Source of the DNA: Tricholomella constricta
Lineage: Eukaryota > Basidiomycota > Agaricomycetes > Agaricales > Lyophyllaceae
DNA length: 64,000 nt
Direction of reading: 5' to 3'
Assembly: GCA_013368375.1 (NCBI GenBank)
Contig: JAACJP010000005.1
Location: 1,302,001 to 1,366,000, forward strand
Position numbers and translations under genes: made by a program. Under the pieces are notes generated by a model. It was not told the DNA's origin. It saw only the letters and a list, made by a program, of their open reading frames with translations, and searched no databases. This document shows positions 45,948 through 57,743 of this stretch, piece after piece. Position 1 is the stretch's first letter, and each line of letters starts with the position of its first letter.

Positions 45948-47025
45948 ATGCTCCTCATAAGTCCCATCGCCAAAGTGTCGACGGACGTTGCCGTCCTTGT
46001 CTGGGATGTCAGCCTGACCTTACTCAATCTGGTGACGCCAAAACGAAAGGTTGGAAAGGTCACTCCCACTGGGCACCCGGGTGCAGATGGAAAATGGCCA
46101 GAATTCATTCCGCCGAAGGAGGGCGATAGCAGATGCTCCTGCCCTGCCTTGAACGCAATAGCGAACCACGGTGAGTGGCCTGTCTCTACTTCTTCGTTTA
46201 CGGCATCAACTCCGTAATCAATGATTATCAGGTATTCTCCCTCGTGACGGACGAAATATCTCGTTCAAAGAATTGAATCACACCATCAGAGCCACGTACA
46301 ACTTTGCACCGACCTTCTGCTTCTTCGTGCCCAACTTTGCCGCGAATATGTTGGGGAGGAAGTACAGCAAGGACCGGTTTGACCTGGCTGACCTGGACTT
46401 GCATAACGGCATCGAGCACGATGCTTCTCTCGTCCGTGCGTCCCAACATCTTCCGTGCCCCATCGAGGAATACAACTGATTGTTGTTCATCGCGATAGGA
46501 CGGGACACTCATTTTGAACCCAACCAAGCGACGATCCATGTACCCTACGTGAAGGAACTTCTCGAATCGGCTACTGGCAAGGACAGCGATGGGAAGGCAC
46601 TTTTGACGATACCCGACCTTTCACTCATCTCCTCGAAACGGCGCGCTGAGGCACGAGCTGAAAATCCCGAGTTCTCTCTAGACAAGGCTCATAGGGCGTT
46701 TGGGAGCTCAAAGTATGTCATCTTGCATCTTGACAGTGGGTCAGCATCCCTTGATTGACATGCAACGTTTGCTTCGTACAGCTCCTCGACAATGCTCACG
46801 ATCTTTGGTGGCCGAGTCCCTGATCTCGAAGTCTTGCTCCTGGAAGAGCGTCTTCCTGACGGATGGGAGTCCAGGATTCGGGAGCAGAAGGGGCTCACCA
46901 TGTTGACGTTCAACCGGACGGTTTTGAAGGTGGAAAAGGGTATTGATGAGACGAAGTTCGCTGCGGCCGCTCCTGCTGCCGAACCTGCGAGCCCAAGCTC
47001 AGTACACAAGCCTGCTGAGGTCTGA
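45948..47025 (+). CDS. Heme-thiolate peroxidase (chloroperoxidase / UPO family)
   Basis: Peroxidase family 2, using H2O2 for peroxygenation or halogenation. Four exons join at HG/ILPRD, LVR/RDTHF and GSS/NSSTM. The heme-ligand region is DSRCSCPALNAIANHGILPR, where the Cys before Pro is the expected thiolate ligand (motif usually PCP, here SCP). RDGRNISFKELNHTIRATY and APTFCFFVPNFAAN follow, then the acid-base/Mg motif LDLHNGIEHDASLVRRD (EHD) and KRRAEARAENPEFSLDKAHR. The C-terminal SSTMLTIFGGRVPDLEVLLL and ERLPDGWESRIR match the family. The N-terminus, MLLISPIAKVSTDVAVLVWD, is a hydrophobic segment rather than a typical cleaved signal. The enzyme may be membrane-associated or intracellular. 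Confidence 0.92.
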
Positions 47026-49264
47026 GGCGTGGACGCATTGATCTGGCTACGAACATCTGCAACGAAATTTACGACGAGAATCGGTAAATATAACGCAAAA
47101 AAGCCGAGGAAATATATCAGACATGGACAGTACTTCAAGCAGCTGGTGGAGAAGGATGAAAATATAGGAAGGACTTTGTACGGACTGACTTGTGCTGGTT
47201 CGAGTTAAACCTCCGTTGACGTTGATGTTGGTGGGAGACACAGGCCGTCGCAGGTGTGACAATTCGTCAGATATGGCATCCAGAACGTTGTAGGAAACAA
47301 GCGCACTAGAAACAATTCAATCCAAAATTCAATATACCATACTTATGCCACGGCGAACCACGTTGACGGTTCTCTGGATCCTGCCATGACCATCGCATCC
47401 TTGACGTCTCGAAATAAGTACCTGGCGAGGATTTGTCATTCGGGCTCATGCATGCCACAAAGTCCAGAATCGTCACACTCATGTCAAGCCAGGTTCTCCA
47501 CAAGGCGGAGATCAATTGAAATGATGTGGCGCCGGAGCGATATCTGCTCTCAGTGTGTTGTTAAGAGCCAGGCCAGTGAGATGATTCGCTGTGGTCGTTC
47601 CAATTGTTCAATGCAACGCTTTGTGCCTTTCTCCTCATCAGGAAAAAAAGATCTGATCTGTAACACACAGCCAAGGTCTGGAGCTGCTGTAGATGGCCGG
47701 CTTGTATATACCAGTCTGTAGCTCTGGTAAATGTCTGTAGCTTTCACCAATTGTATGTAGATCTCAGGACCTCGCACCTACTATATGTATTGCTCCCAAT
47801 TGTTATGTTATCCAAGCATTTGAACTGTAGTGTACACCATAGGTGCTGCGTAGCACCCCACTGATTTCCGCGCAGGTGAAAAATATTACACACATGGGGA
47901 ATTGAACCCACAATGTCACGTTGAATTGAATTCTGCGGCAATTGTAACAACCACTACACCATAGCATCATTGATTGCGATGTCATTTGCACAATTTCATG
48001 ACGTCCTGCATTCGCCTTAGACGCTGAAAGTTTCCAAGTGTTTCAAACTCCGCATCCGCATCCACCCGCGGTCCCGCATCCAGTCCGTCGTCTTGACCCA
48101 TCGCATTCTCCCTCCCAACTCCCTCCATCCTTTTAAGTTTTCTGCTCCTGTCTTCCTGTTGACAGTGGATGTTCCGTGATCAATTATGATGACCATGAAT
48201 GTTGGTCCCACCTGTGGCACGAGCACCTCTATTGAGCCCTTTTGTCTTTTCATTTTTCATTTTTCTGTGCATGCTCGCGCCCTCGGGTCCCTATCTGGAA
48301 TCAGGTGAGTTTTGCAGCTTCCTTATTTTATTCTACCCTTGAGCTGAGAAGCCTTATTTTGCTGAAGACCATACTGAAGACTGGACAGAGGCCGGGCCGC
48401 TGCTTTGAAGGGAGGGAGCGAGCAAGTGTCGAGACGGAGGTGTTGAGATGTCAAATCCGCGGTGAGTCCACAGTTATTTTTCAACTGATCTATGCTGGTG
48501 CTAGTGCAACAATAGCTTCAAGTTCCTCCCTCATCATCCCTTTCCCTCATCTTTTCCCCCCACCTTCCACCTATCCCTGGCCACCACTTCCAATATATTC
48601 TCTTGAGATGGACATTTGGCTCAGGTCAATGCTGTGGAGGATGGACATAGTTTAGATTTATGTTTTAAGTACTTTGAATACACTTTATTTGATATCATAA
48701 TGTGTTTTTGTAAGACTATCAACTCTACATAGCTTTGGTAGCTGTGGTGTTACAGTGCTACCGGAGTGCTACGTTGAGGTGCTGGCTGCTACCAGCTGCT
48801 ACCTCAGTCTACAAAAATGAGGCACGTGGCTATGATGGCCTACCTAAAAGGGGACTTGCCTACGACCGCTCCCATTTCTACCACACCTATATACTGCTCC
48901 AAAGCGATGTTGTTTTTTCCTGATGCTCCTATTGTTCGGGATGTGTTGTCCAGTTTCAAGCCTAAGCACCCATGTATATAACCCTATTAGAAGAATTGAA
49001 AATTAAAGGGCTTGGGAGAGTGGCGCACGCATCGATCTAGTGGTCTTCGTGGAATCGACTTGGATCGATACTTCGAAGGGGCAAGAAAATCCACGATTAA
49101 AGGCGCCATCCTTTCAAAAAACTATGTACGATATTGTGAGAAGTATTACATGACGGAAAGCAATGGAGTATATGTGTCAAGTCTAAGAACGATTTAAGTA
49201 TGCGTGGAAATGTCGAGAAACTTCTAAATCATGACGTGTAGAACTCATCCTACGCGTGAGGTCG
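47026..49264. other. Gene-poor stretch with repeat debris
   Basis: About 2.2 kb. A CGATGGTCA(A/T)G(A/G)CAGGATC block near 47380 (minus) resembles one beside the MaoC fragment, so another remnant may be here. A tRNA-like SINE head lies near 47900-47975. Near 48720-48800 there is a GCTAC-rich low-complexity stretch. Frames such as 48242-48655 (137 codons) have no recognisable domain. Confidence 0.45.
47895..47975 (-). repeat. tRNA-like (SINE head) sequence
   Basis: The minus strand reads GCTATGGTGTAGTGGTTGTT (A-box-like) and, about 35 nt later, GGGTTCAATTCCCC (B-box-like) at tRNA spacing. The acceptor and T stems do not pair properly, so it is not a working tRNA. A palindrome GGTGCT-GCGT-AGCACC follows about 40 nt downstream. 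It fits the head of a tRNA-derived SINE, or a decayed tRNA. Confidence 0.5.
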
Positions 49265-52084
49265 TTATAAAGAGATGATGCGCGTCCCAAATTCGGCAAT
49301 GGAATACGTGAAGTGGGGTCCAGGACAGGTCATGAACATCAACGAGGTGGATATTTGTAGGCGATGCGAGAGTGCGATGACGTTTGACGGTTCAAAGGCA
49401 GCATTGACGATGACCTAGAATAAGAGAATACAACTTGGTCAGAGGCTTGCAGGAGAGTGAAGTGATTAGAAGACGGACTAGGTCGATAGTGATTTCCGGG
49501 AACGCTTCGTCTAAAACTACAACACCACACCACGTCAGAAAACGCTTCGGGTACTACGAGAAAGAAAGACTGACTCTTAGCATTGGCCTCCAACTCGGAA
49601 GGAATGCCTTCCTCTCCCTCACTGAATAGCACCATCTTTACACACGAGGTCTCCTCGTTCTTGCGTACATATAAAAGCATTTGGAAGAGATGGTTGATCT
49701 GTCAAAGTGGGCGGCAAGGCATCACGTGAAGTTGTCAACGATTCGTCGCGTACGCACTTCATCAGTCTTGACCAGAATACAGACGGGTTGGCGCTTCAAA
49801 CTCGTCATCAGATTGACGAGCTTGGTTCCCCAGGTTTTGGTCAGCTTCCTTGCATGCAGGCATGGATATTGGTCGTAAGTCCAGTAAACCCATCGAAGGA
49901 GATGGATTTTGTTCTGTGTGGTAGTAAATACGAGCACGATACCGAAGAAGTATGCAGCAAAGTAACTAAAGAAGGCCTGTCTGTGAGTAAGTGGATTCAT
50001 CGACGAAGATGAAATGAACGGACCCAGCCGTGGCAGGATTGACAGCGACGTTTCCAGCGAAAACGACTGCGGATACGGCGATTGCAGCCACGACGATAGC
50101 CAAAGGCGTCCTAGAATCCCGTGGTAGACGTCCGCGATTGAACTTGAGAAGGAGAAGAGTTAAGGGGAAGAGGGACATGACAGTCAGCCAGACCAGCGAG
50201 AACCTGTATCCAAACATATTGATAGACCGAACGGACCATGCTGGGTTATGGGAGACGCACATCTGAGATATCACATTTAGATTTGCACCCGCGCTGGCGT
50301 ATAGAACGCCGCTGAAGGCAATGAAGGAGAGAACGGAAACATAGGGCGACTTGGTCCTGGGTAAGGCTCTAAGAAACAACTTTGGAATGACTCTGTGGAG
50401 TGCCAATTGTTCCAAGAGCTCGCAAGCGCTGAGGATCCCTACGTAAGAAGTCAAATGACGTTACTTCTTAGATGGATGAAAGGAAAGTCTGACCAGTGAG
50501 GACACCTCCGCATAACACTATGATAGCGTCGACAACGATCCACATCCGTAGCCATCGTCCTGCAGCCTGAAAAGCACATGGATCTGTGTCAATACAGATA
50601 ATTGTATTAGAGTTAGATGACATTTGTTTACCATCTCAGCAAGCACGCTCAGGACGTTTGCACCGCCCAGTACAGTCTCGAGTGGTACAACAGCCAGAAC
50701 GAGCACCATAATGACGCTGTTTAAAACGATAGCTGGCATATGGAGATTTCGAAGGACAAGGGGCAGCTGTCCCGTCTTGATTCGACCGATATAAGATGGC
50801 GTGCCTGTTGGAAGAGGGATCTTGTTATAACAGTGCTACAAATGAGTATTTAGGCCAGACATACATTCGAAACCGGTGAGACCCAACATGCCCAGGCAAA
50901 AGCCGTTGAAGATTTCGCGGGCGACGGCACTGGCGGAGGGCGCGCTTCCAACGTGCCAGTTTTCCCGGAGTTGACCGATACCGTTCTTCCCCCAATGGAT
51001 GGAGGAGGAAATGATTAGAACTGCCATCGTTCCGACCTGTTGGACCAGACTTTGGTTTTCATTCATTTGACAGCTTTGATTGAACTGACATGGAATAACA
51101 ACACCACCAATGCAATACGGGCACTTTCCTTTACGCCGGAAAGGCTAACGATGGTGAAGATAGTGAGCACAAAGATGGCACCGACGAAAGGTGGAAATGG
51201 GAGTGCCACTTCTCCGGCAAGATATGACGCTGCCGTGGCAGCTGATACGACGGAAGTCGAAGCAAAATCAAGGAGCAAGAGAGCAGCCCCAATTAGGGCG
51301 AATGACTTCGTAGATACATTTAGTCTTCGAAGGAGGTGAGTGAAGACCTTGATTGGTAAGATGAGTGAACTGACATATATGTATAAGGAGCACCGGAAAG
51401 CGGGAGCGCAGATCCGAGTTCCTCCATCACAGGACGCCATAAGAATAGCACAAGAGTAGCGATGAATAAAGATATGGGCGAACTGCGACAAGCGTGAACA
51501 AACGAAGGGAAGAAACCAAAAAGGGGCGGCGTACTACACGCTCGACACAGCAACGACAGCAGGCAGCGCGTAGAACACGCTTCCGAGCACCGCGTTTCCC
51601 GCGAGAGCGCTCGCCGTAAATTGACCGAGGACACGCTGACGCCGAATTTCCTGGAGACTCTCCTCTCCGGCCTTTTGATCTTCCTTATCGAGCGTGAGTC
51701 GCACCAACGAACCCCATCCAGCGAATTCGAAGTCGTTCGTCAGATTTAGAAATCGGGAAGGGAGGGCAGTCAATTTGAGTCCGCCGCCCTCCTTTGGCCG
51801 CATGCGTTGTCGCCGAAGTATAACATCAAACTGAGATTCACGGAATGATGGAAGGCCAGCCGATGGAGAGTAAAAGTGGGCTGTAAGGTTAGAATGAAGT
51901 TAGAATGACGGCAGACGATTGGAGATTGAGGCATCTGACATCGGTCACGCAAACTCTGCGGGGGTTCTATCGCAATCCATTGAGAATCGTGGCGTGAGGC
52001 CTGAGTGATTTCTTGTTCCTCCTCGTATACAGGTGCTCCATCCTTCTCGGTTTCGGGACCTTGCCGTTCTAGGGGAAGTGACAT
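49265..52084 (-). CDS. Amino-acid permease of the APC superfamily
   Basis: Polytopic plasma-membrane transporter. The start at 52084 gives a hydrophilic N-terminus (MSLPLERQGPETEKDGAPVY) and then LTALPSRFLNLTNDFEFAGW. About 12 hydrophobic segments follow, e.g. LGQFTASALAGNAVLGSVFY (TM1 with unwound GNA), VVAVSSVYSPISLFIATLVL, MEELGSALPLSGAPYTYM, FALIGAALLLLDFASTSVVS, FNGFCLGMLGLTGFEC, VLNSVIMVLVLAVVPLETVL, SPYVSVLSFIAFSGVLYASA and LAIVVAAIAVSAVVFAGNVA. A cytosolic C-terminal domain of the kind seen in mushroom APC proteins follows (TDEINHLFQMLLYVRKNEE, GIPSELEANAKVLDEAFPE, ending FGTRIISL at 49265). About 12 introns. Substrate unknown; cationic or other amino acids likely. Confidence 0.85.
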
Positions 52085-52355
52085 ACGTTGTAGACGTGAC
52101 GCAAACGAGTTTCGTTATAAAAGTTATGGGCTGCCGAGAGATGTTGACCTGGATGAGTTGCGTGCAGGGTAGCGCGTAATATGGTCTCCAAAGTTACTCA
52201 CTGTTCTGTAGATTATATGTCTCGACGCTTAAATATTTAAGTACGCCTGGAGCCCATTATCGTGAAAGGACGTTGACCATGTACTCGCGATTCCTTTGAA
52301 CGAAAAGTCCCTTTGATCAGTGTTCTGCGACAATGCTATGTGATGCTATGTCTGA

Positions 52356-52364
52356 AGACAAGGC
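52356..52364. repeat. Target-site duplication, left copy
   Basis: AGACAAGGC, identical 9/9 to 57601-57609 and in the same orientation, flanking the transposon ends exactly. Confidence 0.85.
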
Positions 52365-52393
52365 GAGGGGCTCCCAGGCAGGCAGGCCGTGAT
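52365..52393 (+). repeat. Left terminal inverted repeat
   Basis: GAGGGGCTCCCAGG followed by CAGGCAGGCCGTGA; pairs with the inverted right end at 57572-57600. Confidence 0.85.
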
Positions 52394-52561
52394 ATGGACT
52401 CCCACGCGCAGCTACCAATCGGTATACGGGGTCTCACTGCCAAAATGGGCAGCCGCTTGATGGCATCACTAGATTTAGACACGACGAGTACGCAGCTCTC
52501 GATGAGCTCTCCTTGTATTCTACACCATCGCTGTACCTACGGACCTACACCATTGCAATAC

Positions 52562-55500
52562 CTACGGACTTCGGCGTGTGCTTTTATTAGGCCGGCTATG
52601 TGAAGTGCCAGATGTCACAGAAAAATCCGATAGCGACCTTTTTCTTGACATAGCGCCGCTGGACTCGGCGCTAGACTCAGCGCTGGTATCAATGAAAGTG
52701 AAGCCGCCAAACTGATCAGGGGCAGAGGGGGGGATGTCGTCGTCAGGCTCAGGTGCATCGGTTGGTGGAATATCGTGTGTATCCCTCCACTCCAAAATAA
52801 TCTCTTTGCTGATTCCTATCGTGGTTTCCTCGTAGAAGCTGATCCGGACTGCATTCAGCAAATCTGGAGGGCAAACCTGCGGCTGACCCGAATCGTCGAA
52901 ATGGTGAGTGTCCATATGGTTCCAGAAGTTGTACTTCCAGATTGTAGGGTACTGACCACTAGGCAACCTTTCACACAGTGTACACTGGATTGGCACATTT
53001 GTGCATGGTGTAGTCCGGGTGGATGTCGTAGCCCCACCGTAGCGCATGCCTGCATAGTGGTATTCACAGTTGGATGTAATGGCAGGTGTTCGGCGAGGGC
53101 GTGTTGTCATTTCGGTTACGCACCCATCGAGACCACACCACCCGCATGCTTGAGGCCCTATTTCCCATCCAGAAGCCAGCCTATCATCGTCGACATCCCG
53201 CTGAGCCTTGAGTATGTGGTGTCCAACATGATTTCGCATGTCACTGATAGCAACAAAATCTGGACACAGCTTGCACTTCGGCTTTGTGTCCTTTGACATC
53301 TTCTGGATGGTGAGGTCGATTGGGGGATTGTGTATGAAGAGGGAGTAGGAGGAAGAGGCTTTGGGAGGAGAGTATTGAAGAGGGAGACGAGATGTGGCAG
53401 GGTCCACATACGGTAGAGCAGCCAGTCTGGTGAGGATGCCATCGTCGTTGGGTTCAATATCTGACCATGCATTTGACATTACATCTGCCAGGCTATCGTG
53501 ATCGAATGACCAAGTATTGCTGCTCGCAGTACGTGTAGGCGTGAGCGGAGTAAAATTCTGGGCTTTTGTTCGAAGGGCTACGTGCTTGTCTGTAAGCGCC
53601 TCGATTAACGCCGGGTTTGCAATCTTGAGGTAATCGCCCGACCACTCCCACCTAAGGTGCTTTTCCTCTGTGTCAAAGCATGGAATCAGCTCTAGAAGCT
53701 GAACAGCGACCGTCGTGCCCTTCTTTTCATTGCGAAGATCAGTGGTGGGCACAGAGACAAGGTTCTTTGTTGAGGAACCTTGCCGAAAATTCAGAACCTC
53801 GCACACCGCGAGCGATACACGGCCACCAGAGCGGACCAGGATTGCCCCTGGATCACCTGACATTGCTCGGCTCTCGTTTTCGTGCACCTCCAACAACTTC
53901 TCCGATTTTTCTCTCTTCCTCCCATGCAACAAAGCCTCTGTGGTATCCCCCCTCACTCGAAAAAACCGATGTGTTACTTTATGGGCAGCATTACTGGTAG
54001 TAGCGAGCCGTTGGGCAACAAGAGTGTGCTTGTTTACTTGCTTTCCATCCACGACGATGAAGGAAGGAGAAGATGATTCAGTCTGCAATATATCTGGAGG
54101 GTTAAGGCTTGGTTCGAGGATGGTCTCGCTCTCCGTACTGGGAAGCATGGAATCGGGGATAGGTATAACCTCGTCATTATCATCTTCTGGTGCTGGTGCA
54201 AAGTTCAAAGCATCAGTGAGTTGGAGAGCTGCAATATCCTCATCGTCGTCATCTGTGCTCGGATTGATATTGAGGCTTGGGCAGTTCAAGGGCTCCTCAT
54301 CTTCATTCTCCTCATCCACTTCACCCACTTCTTCTCCATTGCCCTCTGTACCAGCATCGCCTTCGTCCTTGTGCTTTGTCCCAACATATACACCAAATGG
54401 ACGCAAATGGTCAATGTTCTTGTTGGAAAAGAGTGTGTCAAAGTCGATGCTGTGACACTGGCCAAATTGGCGCCCAAGGATCTTCAGTGCTGCGTCGCGG
54501 CCGGCATAGTACTCCTTCTCAATATCAACACCATCGACATTGACATCCCCAATCCATGAGCGAGGGTTGATATGGTCCACACCTCGTGCATTCACCAGAT
54601 TGAGACGTTTGTGACCCCGGTCAAGTGTAGGATTACGCTCGAAGATGGCATTGATCTCAGCACCTATGCTGAGCTTGTGGGCCAGTTGGAGAATATCAAA
54701 ATTGCGTGCATGATCCTGTGTTCGTGCATGCGAAAAGACCCCCTCCAAACGATCTGTTCCTTCAAATAGGATGTAATATGAGATGTTGGAGTGAAGTGAT
54801 TGCAAACGAGCTGTCGTATAGATGATGTTCTTGACAATTGCTTGGGAGTCTGCAAAGAGCTGGCCAGTGAGGAAGGAGTTCTTGTGCTTGCGGTACAATG
54901 CAGTGATAAGATGTGCATATGTCGAAAGATAGCAGATTTGCTGACATAAAGGCATGTTGACCGTAATGAACGGGAGCAGGAAATAGCCAAGAACCTCTGA
55001 AAGGAACACTGTATCCTTGAGCTTGCGTAGTAGCACTGGGTTGGCATCTAACACAGCTCGTGCATCACCAGTTGTGCTTTGCTTCTCTAGGTCAAGAAGT
55101 GTTTGGAGGAGATTGACTGCAGCTGGAACATTCTGCTTGTCTGTTGGATTAAGCAGTAGGGTAGCCTTTTCGATAGGGAGGTTGCTGATCTTCTGGAGGA
55201 GGTCCAGGATGTGATCAGAGTGGACTCTGGATTTGTCAACTTGAATCCCGCTTGGCGAGCGAAGGCGAGTCGCAAAACGCTTGATAATGTGTTTCACATC
55301 ACAGGTTCCAAGGATTCCGTTGGGCCCTGTCCGGCAGTTCATTCCCTTTAGCCTGTATATAATCTTGCCAACACTCGAGCTCGGAAGAAGCAACTGTGAA
55401 TGGCAGAGGCGGAAGCGCATTGTCCGGAACTGAGATGCACCATCAGTTGCAATGGTTGTAATGGGTCCATGTCGAGCCTCTCCGTCCTTGTGAGATTTCC

Positions 55501-57361
55501 AGACATTGAGGAACCTCTGTATCCATACAGCACTTGCTTCTCCAACTTCTGCCTTGCAGGTACATGAAGCGATGAGTGGAGAAGGGGAGTAGTGATTTGT
55601 CCCTGTCACAGGTGCGGTTGCAACAACAGTTGCTTCCTTTGCATGGTGACATTGACCACCCTTCAGAATCTCCTCCAAGCGCACAATGTCATCCATTGAG
55701 TGAATTCTTGTATCCAGTGAGCCGAGATGCTCGCGACACATCCCAATGACACAGTTTCTGGCTGCGTCATAGCGTGGCACCTCCTCCAAGGCAACATCAT
55801 CAATCATTAGGACTTGACCCACGCGAGGATCTAGAGGAGGCTTTCGACCGCGCTCTCCAAGGAGTGAGGTGATATTCATAGCAATTTCGTTAATGGATGG
55901 CAAACCAACGGAGGGAAGGAGCTCTGGAATTGGTCTGCGACGTTTAAGTGTCGTCTTTGACGGCAATCCATCCGATTTTGAAAGGGCGTATAGTAAGCGT
56001 GGTCCACCTTCAAGGCAAACTAGGTTTGCAAGATCAAGATCCTGTTCAGTCCATTCAGCTCGCTCCTTCGCCTTCCCATTGACCGCATTTACAAGCTTCT
56101 CCAGAGTTTTAAGCAGTCCATCCCCGCGCTTGAGTGAGCGGTGAAGGACTCGCGAAGCAGATCGAAGATTGTTCTGGTGAATACATACAAGGATCTTGTT
56201 GTAGCTTTCGAGTCGCTTGTGTGCCGTATGTAGACGCTTCTTCAGATTTAGTTTCTGTAGAGGCATGAGCCGACAATGATAACTGAATTGATACAATGTG
56301 AACTTACATCCAATTTGAGGAGATTGAGCTTCTTCATCATTTGTTTTAATTGGCGCTCCAATTGTAGCGGGGTTAAGTGCGAATAAGTTGTTGTCTGTGG
56401 AAGAGTGTCCTGAGCAGCTCGAGTCATGAAATCCCGCAATCGTTTGCTGTTAGCCAGGCTCTGACACTTCCTACAAGTCCGGATCTTCATCTCCGTGTCT
56501 GTCTTGAGCGTCAATCTGCACTCCCGAGACTGCAGACGGATCCAGCCCCCATTTTCTCCAACACTGTGTGGAACCCAAGGTAGCTTGATGTTTGGGTTGG
56601 CGTGCTGACGATAATTGTAGGTCTCCCAGACAGATCCCGGTGTCCACTCGATCCGCTGACCCTGGCAGGATGTATCCATGTTTTCTGCATCAGGAATCTC
56701 TGGCGGGCCATTGTCGGGCTCCTCGTTGGCAGGTGGGTGTACAACAATGACGGGTCCAGGCAGCCCCACCCCCATGTCAACAGAATCAAGAGTCGGTGAA
56801 TTGGCAAGGGATGAGGGAGGTAATGAGCTCAGGCTGGGTGAGTTCTCTGGGGATTGAGATGGGGAGGGCATTTGAGGAGTGTAATTTGCAGAAGTAGGTA
56901 TAGAGATCGATGTGACATGCATAGCTGGAGTTGGTTCTATGGACAGTAGTGGGTTGGAGGGCGAGATTGCAACTGTGGATGTAGAATAATTTATGAGATT
57001 TGTACACTCAGTAATTTGACAAAATTGGGCACACACCTTGACTGGAAGAGAACAGTGTCTCCCTAGCTCGCCTGGTCTCCTCCTCCGCTGCCCGCAGGGG
57101 GACATTTGCAGCTGCCCTCTGTGCCTTCAAACATTGCCCTTCTCCTCGATGCTTCCCAATGTTACTTATCTTCCGATCATTAGGCCTCCCAAATATACGC
57201 ATAGGAGTGCCACAGAGATCGCATCGTAGATATGTCTTTGTTGCATCATTTGTATCGAAGTAGATGTCCCGGAACTCGATCTTGGTATGTGGGTGCAGTG
57301 GATCCGTGAAAATCACCACTTCATTGCTGATACACTGCATGAGGGACAATTTGGATGACAT
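52562..57361 (-). CDS. Transposase-like protein with zinc fingers (1560 residues)
   Basis: Exons 57037-57361, 56308-56972 and 52562-56254 join in phase to 1560 residues. The N-terminus has a BED-like C2HC finger, YLRCDLCGTPMRIFG to GKHRGEGQC. A second Cys pair occurs in MKIRTCRKCQSLANSKRLRD. The core looks like an RNase H-type transposase: VLMIDDVALEEVPRYDAARN (first Asp), PITTIATDGASQFRTMRF (second Asp), GILGTCDVKHIIKRFATRLR (D.KH..KR, as in P-element-like enzymes), NPTDKQNVPAAVNLLQTLLD and ILFEGTDRLEGVFSHARTQD (candidate third acidic residue). Then come Asp/Glu-rich linkers and C-terminal C2H2-like fingers (CKLCPDFVAISDMRNHVGHH; CTLCERLPSGQY to HMDTHH). I recall similar proteins as abundant, uncharacterised Agaricomycete proteins. 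It lies within TIRs. No stop or frameshift, so possibly active. Confidence 0.82.
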
Positions 57362-57571
57362 GGCGGGGAAGAACTAGATTGGATCATGCTACTACTTGAA
57401 TCTCTAGCTTATCGGTTGTATCTACCTTCCTGCGACAATAATGCGGACTTCCTTCAAGCGCGCTCACAGACAACGGCGCGAGAGATGGGGAATTGATGGC
57501 TCTCGGCGATAGATCCCGAATTGGAAGGAGGACCCGGAACACCACTTGGCTTGATGGCAGAGGTCATCGTG

Positions 57572-57600
57572 TCGCGGCCTGCCTGCCTGGGAACCCCCTG
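57572..57600 (-). repeat. Right terminal inverted repeat
   Basis: Read on the minus strand: CAGGGGGTTCCCAGG then CAGGCAGGCCGCGA. It differs from the left TIR by one indel near the tip and two substitutions within about 28 bp. Confidence 0.85.
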
Positions 57601-57609
57601 AGACAAGGC
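57601..57609. repeat. Target-site duplication, right copy
   Basis: AGACAAGGC, identical to 52356-52364. Confidence 0.85.
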
Positions 57610-57743
57610 AACAAGCTTCGCGATGGCCTAAAGAGGATGACCGACCACACGTGTCAGCCAGAATTGATATCCGAAGTCCGCAGCCGCATCCCGCTGAACT
57701 GCTCGCTGTTGCCAGCGTCCAACATCCTACACCTTGCTCCGCA

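Larger units (their letters stand above)
52365..57600. mobile_element. Complete DNA transposon with TIRs and transposase
   Basis: A 5236-bp element. Left end: GAGGGGCTCCCAGG then CAGGCAGGCCGTGA. The right end read inwards is CAGGGGGTTCCCAGG then CAGGCAGGCCGCGA. The terminal inverted repeats are about 28 bp with few differences. Both ends abut the same 9-bp direct repeat AGACAAGGC, the expected target-site duplication. One long gene (52562-57361, minus) fills it and is open throughout after two introns. The 8-9-bp duplication and CAGGG-like termini fit hAT, KDZ, P or MULE-type elements; the superfamily is unassigned. The near-perfect TIRs and open frame suggest a young or recently active copy. 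Confidence 0.88.

Noticed and set aside
47895..47975. Functional tRNA gene
   Set aside because: A- and B-box-like sequences exist, but acceptor and T stems do not pair. Kept only as a tRNA-like/SINE candidate.
53680..54559. Plus-strand frames of 106-246 codons inside the transposon
   Set aside because: Shadow of the transposase, whose minus frame is continuous for 1231 codons in the last exon.
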